Shown: positions 23,328 to 33,705 of the stretch, piece by piece
Layout: each line of letters begins with the position of its first letter
How positions within the stretch are numbered: position 1 is the stretch's first letter
Assembly (NCBI GenBank): GCA_002786065.1
Contig: NHNY01000019.1
Coordinates: 1 to 64,000 of the forward strand
DNA length: 64,000 bases
Direction of reading: 5' to 3'
Origin: Microcyclospora pomicola
Taxonomy: Eukaryota; Ascomycota; Dothideomycetes; Capnodiales
The notes under the pieces: generated by a model
Database searches by the model: none
The model's input: only the letters and a program-made list of their open reading frames with translations
What the model was told of the DNA's origin: nothing
Position numbers and translations under genes: made by a program

Positions 23328-24010
23328 AACATAAGGAATGATCGCGAGTGTGAGAGGAGACCCCGTACCAGAGCCACATCGGTGATATACTGGCGATGCG
23401 AAAGGTGTGGTCGTGAAATTAATTGCGCCTCGTATAGATAGAGGGTGCGCATCGCAGGTCACGTTTATCCCGCAGTGAAAGCGGCTAGAAGCTCGGCGGA
23501 TGTCGCAGACCGAAGTGAGGGTGCAAGCTACGCATTATTGGATAGCATTCCCAACGCCCTTTGGATCTACATACCTTATGATTGTACCCTATTTTGTGCG
23601 GCAATGTATGGCTAAACAGGTCGCATACCCAAAGAATGCAACAGTTGAAGTAGTGATCAAGGCTTTGCGTTGAGCAGCAGCCTCGATAAGTACATGTTTC
23701 CAGGCATTTATTGAATGATTCTGTTCTCTGCTTCATCCACAGCTGTGCCAAGCTCCGTGTCCAAGCTTTGTGGCGATCAGCAGTTGGTCGTGCTCGATCG
23801 ACTGTTTATCCAGATTTCGAAGAAAATAGAGCCGGGAAAGACAAAATCTAGACTGGCATTGGTTCTGTGCATCGACGACTTAGAGTAAACAAATGCAGCG
23901 CAGTTCTGCCACAGATTCAGAAACAACAGAGTTATAACTTCAGATTCACAACTCTACAGTCTCGTGCTGCAAGCACTTCACGGTCAGTCGTCGAGAATTG
24001 AAGCATCGCT
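23328..24010. other. Divergent promoter region
   Basis: 683 bp between the Sec2-like gene and the bestrophin-like gene, transcribed away from each other. No other gene is seen. Confidence 0.45.
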
Positions 24011-25113
24011 ATGCCGCCAAGTGTTCGGCAGATGAGGTCCTCGACCTTCCCATTGTACCATTCCACTCGCAAGAAGCCACGCAGATGGCCGCTTTTGCTG
24101 CGTTTCATCAAGGGTATGATGACGTTAAACATGTTCAACTACAATTCTGCGCTGACAATGTGCTCCAAGGGGCGATCCATATCGACATTGCGTTCGCAGT
24201 GTTCGCGCATGCGGCTTTCGCGGCCCTGATTGTGTACTTGGATGGACTCAAAGAAGGCCACTTGGCGGTGCCAAGCACGACCATTCCATCCCTCAGCATC
24301 GTTGTGGGACTTCTGCTCGTGTTTCGAAATCAGACGTCCTACGATCGGTTCTGGCAAGGCAGTCAGCATTTCACCACGGTTGTTACCAGTATTCGGAACA
24401 TGACGAGGTCATTCCTGACATGCTCGTATGTTGTGGGAAAGCCAGCTCCATCCCCAGAACAGCGAGAAGATACCGAGCGTACAGTGCGGTATCTGGTGGC
24501 GCTCATCTATGCTGCAAAGCATCATCTACGCGCCGAGTGGAGCTTGACGAGCGTGCCATTCATGTTGCCACAAGGCGAAGTGGAACGACGTCGAAGCGAA
24601 AGCATGTCCATGGCCAAGCCAGAGTACAGCGAACTGCTACCGGCCGGGACTCGCAGTCTCGAGATCTACGGTGTAGGCCTGCTCGTCCAGCTCAGCGCCC
24701 ATGTTGAAGGTTACATCAAACGTGGACATGATCGGGGTTGGTTTCATGCTCCACAGGCCAGTCAGCTGACGGCGCAACTGAACAATCTGGTCGCAGCATA
24801 TGGGAGCATGGAGACCATCATCTTGACACCGCTGCCGGTAGCTTACTTGATTCACAGCAGGCAGGTCTTGGCATTGTATTGCTGCGTACTGCCATTTGCG
24901 CTGGTGGAAGAGATGGGGTGGTGGGCCATACTAATGGTATCATTTATCACCTTCACACTATATGGCATCGAGGCAATAGGAGCGCAACTAGAGGATCCAT
25001 TCGGGTATGATAAGAATGACATCAAAGTCGACGCCATCTGCGAGGACTTGCGGATGGAGACGAATGTGTTGCTGCAAGAATGGCGTGGGGACAGCGATGG
25101 ACATCGACACTGA
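24011..25113 (+). CDS. Bestrophin-like (UPF0187) membrane protein
   Basis: Two exons (24011-24113 and 24170-25113) give 348 residues; the 56-bp intron runs gtatga to caag with a ctgac branch site 15 bp before its end. The frame is also open through the intron from 23998, but that reading has an unrelated N-terminus, whereas the spliced one gives the family pattern WPLLLRFIKGAIHIDIA before the first span. The family forms anion channels in animals; fungal members are untested as far as I know. Landmarks: VFAHAAFAALIVYLDG (span 1), SIVVGLLLVFRNQTSYDRFW (span 2, followed by the conserved Tyr-Asp-Arg-x-Trp), TPLPVAYLIHSRQVL, and EDPFGYDKNDIKVDAIC, equivalent to the acidic cluster at the cytosolic neck. 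The C-terminus is short. Confidence 0.86.
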
Positions 25114-26896
25114 GATTGCACAGAAACCGGTGGCTCTGACCATGACCCCTGCGCGATCATCGGTTTTACATGCAGATGCGAATCACGCTTGAATGTTGGA
25201 TATCAGCGGCTCCGTAGCTGTGCGGTGCAGAAATGCCCCGTCGTCGGTTAGAGTGCTTGGACGAGGCTCCAGCTCAATGGTACATATGCTACCAAGGCTT
25301 GATAGCTTCCATATCGTTGATCACCTTCATGTTTTAAAACTGCCGTGGTCGATGAAATGTCATTCGGTGCTGTCCCGCCACTTCGCGCCAAGATCAGATA
25401 GGCGCTGGCAGAAGGCGTCTTCGACAGCTTGATCAGCATCACGATAAGTTGGCGGATGCAGAGGATTTAAGACAGCGTATCCAAAATCTGTAGCGTTAGC
25501 GTACAGTCAAGTCAGAGGGGTATCTAAATGCTGGGCAACAGATAGCCACCAGTATTGACGCGGCTGCCTTACACTCGTTTGTGTAACAAGCAGAGCTGAG
25601 ATCGACGATCAGATAGCTCGATAATGCTGCCCTACCTAGCTACCTCATCGTGACATGTACCAGTAATCAATTGCATACCTACGTTCTCTTGGCACAAGAA
25701 GTGAAGCGAGGACAGATGATCACGTGTTCCGGCCCATCAGCGGGGAATCGGTGATCGAGCCGCAAGGCTGTGGCGCTTCCTGCTGCTTCACACAACTAGT
25801 ACCACGCGGTCACAGTTGGTTTGCGATTCGACCGCTCCTCCATCCTTTTCTTCCAACTCCTCTCAGCCTCTCCTTTCACCTCCTCTCCACCGCATCTCCA
25901 GCCGTCCCCCTTTCGCAACCACGACTGCTGCTCGACATCTCAAATTGATCGATATCACTACTGGCATTTGTCACAGCGCATTGCCTGTCCAAATGTTGTT
26001 TTGGACCGTCACCGAGAGGCGTGGGCGCGATTGCGACGAGGAGCACCGTCCGCTGCAGCAGGATCCGACGCCACCAACAGCACCACTTTACCGTGGTTGT
26101 GCCATGAGAACTTCGCTAAGAACATCATCAAGAACATAATTATCGCCATGTGATAATTCGATGTTGCGGTCCTGGAGACGATGGTGAAGTGTGAGGTGCT
26201 GCTGTACAAGACATGCTCTTCCGACCATCTGCGCTGCACAAAACAGACATACGGGACCTCTATTGGAACTGGCACGACCAAGGTCCGAATTGGCCAAGAT
26301 CGTGAATCACGACGAATTGACAGTTCTGGAGCAGTAGAGCTGTCATCGATGTCAATAGCATGGGACAAGCCTTCCAGCGCAGCTCCGAGCTATGCCCGCA
26401 CGATGACGCTCGAAAGACTAAGCCAGTCATCAGACCGCACTGCCACTCTGCGGACATCACATTGGCACCAGCAATGCAGTCATGAATGACAGCTGCGTTA
26501 CGACTTATTGACGACATGAGAGCTTAGTGTCCTCCATCGGTTCAAGCTTGTATACTCTTCCACTTCTGCTTCGTGCAAAGAAACGACCAAAAAATCCCTA
26601 ACAAGCCAGTATTCGTGCTTATGTACAATGGTCTCGCCCATGGCTATCATCGTCTCGTCATATATGGCTGTTGCTGCAATCCCACCCTGCTCACTCATTG
26701 CTACATATCAACTGATGCTGACAGCATGAACCGCCATCCCCGCCGCTTCCTCATCAGGCGCAACGCAAGGAAGAGCTGTCTCTCGCTTTTGTGGTTGCTC
26801 ACCAAATCATTCCCAAGGATCCCGCAACATGGACGACGTTGCTATGTGCTATCAAAATTACTCCACGCTAAGAGAACTGGATGCTTGCCCGTCACA
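25114..26896. other. Convergent intergenic region with orphan pyrimidine-rich tract
   Basis: 1.8 kb with no recognised gene. A pyrimidine-rich tract at about 25830-25935 looks like the leader that often precedes fungal coding regions, but the frames that follow it (for example 25994-26139, 48 codons) resemble nothing known. It might start a small gene or a non-coding transcript. Confidence 0.4.
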
Positions 26897-27898
26897 TCAA
26901 CGAAAGTCGATGTCTGCCGGTGCATACTCGAAGTCGAGTGCTGGATCCGGAAAGGTGGGTGCGTGTGTCGAAGTGCCGGCACTGTCGGGTGAGGTGACAT
27001 CGGAGCTATAATGGCCGGTGTTTGGGGTCTCCATCAGCGGTAGATCCCCCATGGTTCGCGCCATATGAGATGCCTCCTTGACCGCCTGCTGCATGTTGAA
27101 TGTATGCAGTGACGAGCATCCGCATTGTTCTGGGGCATGCTGTAAAGCCAGCTCTCGGATGCGGCAAAACTCATCCCGGAGCATTCGGACTTCTTGCTTC
27201 GTAGAAGCATTATCCGCCGCTACGATCTTGTAAGTCTTGTCCAGCTCCTCGGTATTCTTTTTCTTCTTGTCGCGACATTTGGCAGCAGCTTGCCGGTTTT
27301 TCTCCCGATATCTTTCTTTCTTTTCGCCACCCACGCCTTCATCCTCTCCGCTCTGCTCAGCCGCGACGTCTTTGCTGTCTTGCCGGCCTTTCTTGGAGTG
27401 CCGCTGGTTGGCAGCATTGCGCGCTCTCTCGGACATGTCTGAGCTACGATTACCGACGCTACTTGATTTTGAGTGGACCGCGTGTTCATGGTCTGGTGGC
27501 GTTATCTGGCCGAACCGTGTCATCGCCCCATTCCCAAGCTGATGGCTGTCATTAGCCCACATCATCGCCGAGACCGAGGGCTGTGTCGTCGATGCGCCTG
27601 CATCCGGCAGCGAGCATGACACCATGTTGTCTTGAAGGTTGCCTCCACCCATGTGCTGATAGGTGGGGAAGTCATTGTAGTCACTAGGGATCTACTTTCA
27701 GCATACGCATCACACTCCAACGGAGCCAGGGGACACGTACCCGGTATCAAACATGGCGGCAAGATCACGCTTTCCGGAGTGGACAGTCGTGGACGCAGGC
27801 ACGTTCTGCATGCTCTTGTCGTTGAAGTCATCAAATTTATAGGAAGCCTGAGGATCGAACGCGGTGTCATCAAACTGACCCAATTCATGGTTGGACAT
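26897..27898 (-). CDS. bZIP transcription factor, ATF/CREB-like
   Basis: Two exons (27741-27898, 26897-27683) with a 57-bp intron (gtacgt to ctag) give 314 residues. The basic region KKERYREKNRQAAAKCRDKK (about residues 174-193) contains the N-x-x-A-A-x-x-C-R signature, followed by a leucine zipper whose heptads run through TEELDKTYKIVAADNASTKQ and VRMLRDEFCRIRELALQH. A conserved tail CGCSSLHTF follows, resembling the stretch after the zipper in Atf1/AtfA-type stress factors. The N-terminal half is Ser/Asp rich; upstream of the basic region lies an acidic QSGEDEGVGG. The C-terminus is rich in Thr/Ser/Pro and acids. Such factors act in the nucleus on CRE-type sites, often under stress MAP kinase control, but the exact paralogue is not clear. 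Confidence 0.9.
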
Positions 27899-28529
27899 GA
27901 TGACTTTCGTTTGTGGCCGGGGCTACGATCAGCAGCGCAGTGGGGAAGAAAACAAGTGCGAGGGCGTATATTGAGACCTAAGGTAATTCGGCGTGAATGG
28001 CAAGGTGAGACTGATTGTAGTGTCGACGCGTACACAATCCGAACACGGAAGTGACGACAACCTAAAAGCCTTCCGATGGCAGGATGGCAGGATGGCAGGG
28101 CTTTATGATTGTTGACCAGGAGGATATCCGACGGAGGAGAGGATATTTCGAGGGTGTCCAGACTCAATGGCAGTAAGTATTAGCAGTTCGGTGATGTGGC
28201 GAAAGTTTGGATGCGGGCAGAAGTGCTGTGGCGAGGGGTGCGAGCACCGGCTCCTGCTGAGGTAATGCTGCAGATCGACTAAGGTACCTTACTTTCGCCC
28301 TCACTAACGTACTGTCTCCTGCTCCGACTTCTCCATTCCTCGGCAGCCGACCCGTACCTTTTCGCACTCTCCGTGGTTGCGGAGGTCATGCAAGATCATC
28401 TTGCGGGCACGTTATGTATGTGAAGTGGCCTATTGCTCTGCGGCTTCACCTGCCCCAATGACCATTTCATTGTACACGAAACCAACATGTGCGCTCTGTC
28501 CCCACTGGCGCGGATGCTTCAGCCGCATA
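27899..28529. other. Intergenic, bZIP promoter side
   Basis: 631 bp between the bZIP gene and the left end of the transposon. It contains three direct copies of an 8-bp unit (gatggcag) around 28075-28098 and a pair of short ACCTTAC-like motifs near 28281. No gene is seen. Confidence 0.45.
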
Positions 28530-28571
28530 GAGGTCTTCCCCGCGGCGTGCACGGCACCACGTGATGCACGA
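28530..28571 (+). repeat. Left terminal inverted repeat of the Fot1-like element
   Basis: Begins GAGGTCTTCCCCGCGGCGTG and ends CACGTGATGCACGA. The flanking TA is at 28528-28529. It contains a perfect CACGTG palindrome. Confidence 0.93.
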
Positions 28572-28689
28572 AAATCCAGCATATCGGCATCAACTTCAAA
28601 CAGCTATAACATAACAACTATAGCAGATATTGATATAATTTTTGATTGAGGTTGTTGCTGAAGCTAGTAGCTACCTTTGTATAAACTTT

Positions 28690-30558
28690 TTATATATTAA
28701 AGTGCCTTAGTAGTCTGATAATCCTGCCTTTTGATGAAATAGCCTGTAACAGCTGTTCAGACTTTTAGGGTGCTTTAATAGTTAGATCCTTAAGACTAGC
28801 TATAACTGCTTGCTAGTCCTTCTTCTTTAGCCTTTTGGCTATTAATATTAGCTAGTTTTGAAGCTGCTAGTGTGCTTAGTTAGCCTCTTTTTCAATAGCC
28901 TTTTAGTGTGCCTTTTAAGCAATAGTATCCTTTTTTGCTTAAGCTACTTAAGATCTCTTAAGCCTTTTTGCTATAGCAACCTCTTATTATAGTTAGTAGT
29001 CTAGCTTCTTAGCTATAATCTAAGCTGCTTTTTACTACTATAAATCCTCCTTTACTTAATCCCTTTATATTTAAAGGTCCTTAGCCTACTAAATCTTTAC
29101 TAGTAAGAAGAAGGTTGTACCTTAACTGTTAATTGCTCTTAGATCTTTAAATAAGGCCCTACCTCTCTTCCTTCTCTTCTTCTTAGTAATTAGTGCTGTT
29201 TTAAAGCCTTTATTCTATGCTTTAAGAAGGGTATTTTAAGTAGTAATTGTTAATATAGTATTGTTAAGCTTATAGACCTTCTACTAATCTTGTTCATCTA
29301 CAACCTCTAAGACAACCTCTTTTAGAAGGGTCCTAATCTTCCTCTAGTCTGTAGTTAACAATGCTAAGCTACTTAAGCTGTTTTATAATACTGGTCTTTT
29401 ATCTTCTTACTTAAAGATTAAGATTATTACAGCTAGATTAAAGGGATAAATACTAGTCTTTAACTAAGCAGAAAGGATATTCTTTAATAAAAAGGCTGTC
29501 TGATAAGCTAGCTAGAATAGCTAAAAGAAGTCCCTTTTGCTTATAGCTAATAGGCCTTAAGAAGCATAGATAAAAGCATCTAATCTTTAGCTATAGTAGA
29601 TAGCTAAAGGTAAGAATAAACCTATATTAAGTAGCTATAATCTATGTATTAAATATAGTAGATAAACTGCTATAAGGATCTTCTAAGACTAGTACTAGCT
29701 TAGAAACCTTATATTAATGTAACTACTATAGCTATTAACAAATAACAACCTCTATTACCTTCTTGCCTTTGCCTTAGTCTTATAGTTAAAGACTTTAACA
29801 AGCTACTTAAAACTAAGCTAGTTATTAGTCTAGCTAGTTAGTAAGGAAGCAAAGAAGGCTAGTTACTTCTAAGGATTAAGATCTTAAACCTATAAGTCTT
29901 AAATATTGCTAGTAACTACCTTATAAATTAAAGCAGGTGTAATAGCTGTTCTATTAGTATAGATTATAACTATTAATGTAATCTATTTACAGTTACTATC
30001 TTATATGTTGTTTAGCATCCTTTTGCTCTTAAAAGCTTGCTTTAAGAAGATTCTTTTTACCTTTATAAGGAAGCTAAGAAGGAAGCCTTTCTTATCTATA
30101 TTATAGATATTGTGTAGCTGTACCTTATATTAATTAATCTTAAGCTTAATTAGATTAAAGTATGCCTTATATTCTTCTATTAAATCCACCTTTTTTCTTA
30201 CTAAATCTAGTGGTTTAAGATATCTACTTTTAAGCTGGTTTTGCTACCTTTTACAGAACCTTAAGGACTAGTTCTTCCCTAGCAATTTACCTATAATCTT
30301 AGAGGTAAAGTAGTTAACTATTACTAGTGTTAGAGGGAGCCCTTACTTAGATAACTAATTGATATAATCTATAAGGGATCTCTCTTGTTGATAAGATAGT
30401 AATTATGCTTTTTCTAAGGATTCTTAAGCTAAAACAGTGACCTTTCTCTAACGCCTAGAGAGTGTGCTTCTGTCTACATTGTGCAATTTTGAGATAGCAG
30501 AAAGGTTTAGTTTATTATAAAGATAACACTCAGTAAGTGCCAGATCAATTGGATCTAT
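28690..30558 (-). pseudogene. Fot1/pogo transposase, mutation-riddled
   Basis: Read on the minus strand in one frame (about 620 codons, start near 30558, stop near 28690) the sequence keeps clear family traces despite several dozen stop codons: RSTLSRR of the N-terminal helix-turn-helix, LKSRYLKPLDLVRKK of the CENP-B-like DNA-binding domain, NIYNIDKKGFLL at the first catalytic Asp of the DDE domain, ALIYK, LAFFAS, and IGLFLPLA at the region of the last catalytic acid, then a Lys/Arg-rich tail (KKKRRKRGRALFKDLRA). The probable start codon now reads ATA. Most stops replace Gln or Trp codons, as expected from C-to-T change on either strand. No frameshift is needed to follow the protein over most of its length. 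Confidence 0.9.
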
Positions 30559-30604
30559 GGTTGTTGAGCAATCAATTGATCAATGTGGTGCAATATTCAT
30601 GAAA

Positions 30605-30646
30605 TCGTGCATCACGTGATAGCGTGCACGCCGCGGGGAAGACCTC
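30605..30646 (-). repeat. Right terminal inverted repeat of the Fot1-like element
   Basis: Read on the minus strand it begins GAGGTCTTCCCCGCGGCGTG, the same as the left end, and differs from it at only three positions in the middle. The flanking TA is at 30647-30648. Confidence 0.93.
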
Positions 30647-32335
30647 TATACTCCGCTGGAAGCTCTAATAAACTCTGTTCAGTCCGCACCCCGCGTTCGC
30701 TCCATGTTTGACAGACTACATCAGACATTATTGCTTAGGTTCACTCTTTGCATGTTGGCGACGTGTCTACTTCCGCACCATTCCGCGCTTGATAATCAAC
30801 CGACTACGACAATCTTGCCGCTTGCAAAGGCTATTGATGATCTTGTGCGAAAACGTGCAACCAGTACGCGACTCCACAGGCATTGGGTTTGAGATCTTAT
30901 ATACCTCCCCTGCCATTACAGGGATATTGCTCGCGGCTCGCTTACTCGCCTAATAGGTGCGACGGCATCCTTGGACATACTGTACAGCCGTGAGATCTGT
31001 TGCTATTCGTGTGATCGAATCGCACAAACACACCTAGTATTGCAAACCCACGAAGGATCCCGCCATTGTAGAATCCACTTTTCGTCGCCCTGCATATGAC
31101 GTCTGCAGCATCCGGCAGATGGACTATCGCGGTTGGAGGGTAATGTACATAATTGCATCACAATGTCTATTCCTCGTCGAGACCAAATATCTGCCATCGA
31201 GGCCGCCAAACCAGGCAAGAAGTGCCGCAACTCGCCAACTACGAGCCATTGGCATTCCCTGGTCCTCGCGGTCTTCACACTGCATCTTTCGCCCTTGTGG
31301 TCAATGGTGAAGTCAGTTCTTCTCAGCTCCGAGTGTTGAGCGTATCATCTTGTCAATTTCCGTGAACAAGCGTCTGAAGGTCAGCACCAGTCATGCGCCT
31401 TGGCTTTTCGGACTCAAGTCCGACTTTACGCTGCCTTGCGACGACTAGCGTGCTGAATTTGGTTGATAGGTCGTGGTGAAAGATGGTCCACGCCTTCAGC
31501 TGTATGACCTTACATTACCTCGATTGAGTCATTTTAGAGTCGGAGCATACGCCGATGTAGCGTGACGGGAGTTGTATCTGATCAGCACAGCTTGAGGGTT
31601 CGTCAGGTGTGAGCTCAGCCTCATCGCAACATGCAATTGTTCCACGCTGAAAGTGATGACTCAGTCTCTCATTCCTTCGTACTTCCAACATCCAAACAGC
31701 CGCGCTGGATGCACATTACGATCCAAGCCACCAGACAATTGGCGTCAGACGGCATCAACGAGTGCTTGCCTCTCAGATTCATCCCTGTAGCATCTCCAGC
31801 TGTATTGGCAGCTAGCTAGGCCAGCACGTACGGGGTAGTCCTGCAGTCTAAGCAACTGCCGACATCGCCGCGTGCCGAGATGGCTGCCTCATTGGGTGCT
31901 TGAATGTGGCTAGGGAGGGCCTCGTCTGGAGCCAATTCCGAGGACCCTGACGTCGGGCCAGGAGTCCGCCTCCGCGAGGTGCCTGAGTGCTTGTGCGGTC
32001 ATGACTCAAGGTTGCCATGTTGTGACCCGAGACTGTGCTTGCTGAGGTCGCCAACGCATATTGCTATCTCGTAGAGTCTGGATCGCTTGCAGCTCTGACG
32101 ATCTCGAAAGAGTCGCATGAGTGACGCGTCTAGAACCGTTGCTGGTTGCCCTTGCTGGAGGTGCTCATACAAGGTTGAAGAGCAATGCTAAATTGTGCTT
32201 GAGCATACACATATGTAGTGAGTTTCGCAGCCTAGCAATACAGCAATGGTGGCGAAGTGGAATGAGACCATAACCACGCATGGTCACTTTCGCAGGCATC
32301 TGCTCACCCACTGCATGTGTTTGACAGATGTAACA
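30647..32335. other. Intergenic, no gene seen
   Basis: 1.7 kb to the right of the transposon with normal base composition. Open frames are below 70 codons and unlike any family. Nothing further is recognised. Confidence 0.5.
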
Positions 32336-33373
32336 TCACAGCGGTGTCTCGACACTGGCAAGCACGTCCTCGATCGCATCTTGCACGGTGACACCTTCCA
32401 GCAGCTGCTTGATAGCGGCCGGATCGCTGCCCCATTGTAACGTTCTCTCGGTCTGCGCCGTCGCCAGAATCAGCCGATGAGGGTAGACTTTCCTCGCCGC
32501 TAGCGTCACCAACGTAGGCGGCACATAGTCCAACCCATGCAGCGGAGCAAGAGCTTGTGCCAGCGCTCGAAGGTTCCGAGTTGCAGTCGCCGTCACGCCC
32601 CCGTTGATGAAGCGGTTCATCCGCGCAAACACCACGATTTGATGGATGTACTGCGCAACTTCCGCATCGAGGACTACGTGACCCGCCTGTTCACGCAATA
32701 CCTTGATCTCGTCGGGCAGGAAGGTAATGGCCGAAGTCTTCTCCACCAAGCCATCGAGATGACGAAACCCATCCTCTTCCGCGTGGACATGCGACATGGC
32801 GAACATGTCGTTGAGGTGATGACTCAGTCGCGCCTCCGGGCTTGACAAGATCGCCAGGAACAGGAAGTCTCGTGGGGCAGAGTGCATCGCAGATCTAGTG
32901 AAGATGCGCTTCGTCCGGAGAAGTTCCAGAGCCTGCGTCTGGACACTGGCGCTCGCGCGGTCCAGGTGAGTGGCGATGACAACGTCTGCGATGCGGCGAT
33001 CGTCGAGCGGGTTCGACAGACTACCGAAGTGAGCATGACTGCCTCCGTGAGAGGATGGGTAATCGACGTCGAGGAGAAATGGACGGTGCCTCTTCTCGCT
33101 CTCCTGGTTCTCCCGGGCATCGTCGAAGTAGTCGGCGACGTCCACTAGGACCGTCTCGCTGAACTCGTCCACGGTGGTCTGCGAGGTGCAGTCAATCGTG
33201 GCGACTTTCAAGTCAAAGGCGTAGGTGCAGATGAGTCGTAGTTCTTCGCGTAGATCTTGAGCAGACTGCTCCGGCGCAGCGAACAGGCAGTGCTCTTCTG
33301 CGATGAGCGAGACCAGGACCGCGAGCTCCAGGTCGCCGATCTGCTGTACTCTCTCATCCAGTGGTGGCCTCAT
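32336..33373 (-). CDS. Magnesium-chelatase-like AAA+-related protein
   Basis: A 345-residue single-exon protein starting at the ATG at 33373. The middle and C-terminal half resemble the fungal proteins annotated as magnesium chelatase: RRIADVVIATHLDRASASVQ and ALELLRTKRIFTRSAMHSAP look like the segment after the ATPase Walker B strand, LNDMFAMSHVHAEEDGFRHL follows, and ATATRNLRALAQALAPLHG then LVTLAARKVYPHRLILA match the helical lid domain. I see no Walker A P-loop (GxxGxGKT), so ATP hydrolysis is doubtful. Fungi make no chlorophyll; the job of this family is unknown. The similarity is from memory of the family and not verified. Antisense open frames over the same DNA are ignored. Confidence 0.7.
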   Translation of the reverse strand: MRPPLDERVQQIGDLELAVLVSLIAEEHCLFAAPEQSAQDLREELRLICTYAFDLKVATIDCTSQTTVDEFSETVLVDVADYFDDARENQESEKRHRPFLLDVDYPSSHGGSHAHFGSLSNPLDDRRIADVVIATHLDRASASVQTQALELLRTKRIFTRSAMHSAPRDFLFLAILSSPEARLSHHLNDMFAMSHVHAEEDGFRHLDGLVEKTSAITFLPDEIKVLREQAGHVVLDAEVAQYIHQIVVFARMNRFINGGVTATATRNLRALAQALAPLHGLDYVPPTLVTLAARKVYPHRLILATAQTERTLQWGSDPAAIKQLLEGVTVQDAIEDVLASVETPL

Positions 33374-33705
33374 GGCGTCCAATGTCTCTTATTGGTTTCT
33401 TGCGTCGCATGAACCCGCATCCATGGTGTCGATATTGCTTGAAGTCTCGACACTTTGCTGACGCCCGAACCGCCCTTCTCAATAGCAAATGCTAACGTTC
33501 GATGTGTCTTGCCCCTCCGAACGCAGTGATACTGCTACTTATGAGTGGGAATCTGCTAGAGCCAGGCTCAAGTCAGCACAGACCACCGCATGATGCAGCA
33601 ACTCAGAGGCGGGCGTGATGCAACAACAGAGTACCTAGACTCTGCACTCTACCAATCGCAACACAAATGATGCTCACCACACAATGTACTCGGTAAAACA
33701 CGACC
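33374..33705. promoter_or_regulatory. Divergent promoter region (chelatase-like/VPS16)
   Basis: 332 bp between two divergent starts. No individual site can be named; function is inferred from geometry. Confidence 0.4.

Larger units (their letters stand above)
28530..30646 (-). mobile_element. Fot1/pogo DNA transposon (Tc1/mariner superfamily), degenerate
   Basis: A 2,117-bp element. Its ends are 42-bp terminal inverted repeats (28530-28571 and 30605-30646) starting GAGGTCTTCCCCGCGG, matching at 39 of 42 positions; two of the three differences are C/T. TA dinucleotides flank both ends (28528-28529, 30647-30648), the target duplication of this superfamily. The interior encodes, on the minus strand, a transposase of the Fot1/pogo kind, ruined by many C-to-T/G-to-A changes. 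From 28587 to 30451 I find no CpG dinucleotide and TpA is very common, which fits RIP or similar repeat-directed mutation. The ends themselves stay GC rich. Length and structure match a complete element; transposition is impossible without help from an intact relative. Confidence 0.93.

Noticed and set aside
23998-24169. Unspliced N-terminus of the bestrophin-like frame
   Set aside because: The residues do not match the family, while a 56-bp intron with good donor, branch and acceptor restores the expected N-terminus.
28075-28098. Three copies of gatggcag as a possible regulatory array
   Set aside because: Too short and simple; ordinary slippage explains it.
28600-30600. AT-rich block as a centromere piece, mitochondrial insertion or LTR remnant
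   Set aside because: Inverted repeats with TA duplications and transposase traces in one frame identify a Fot1/pogo DNA transposon.
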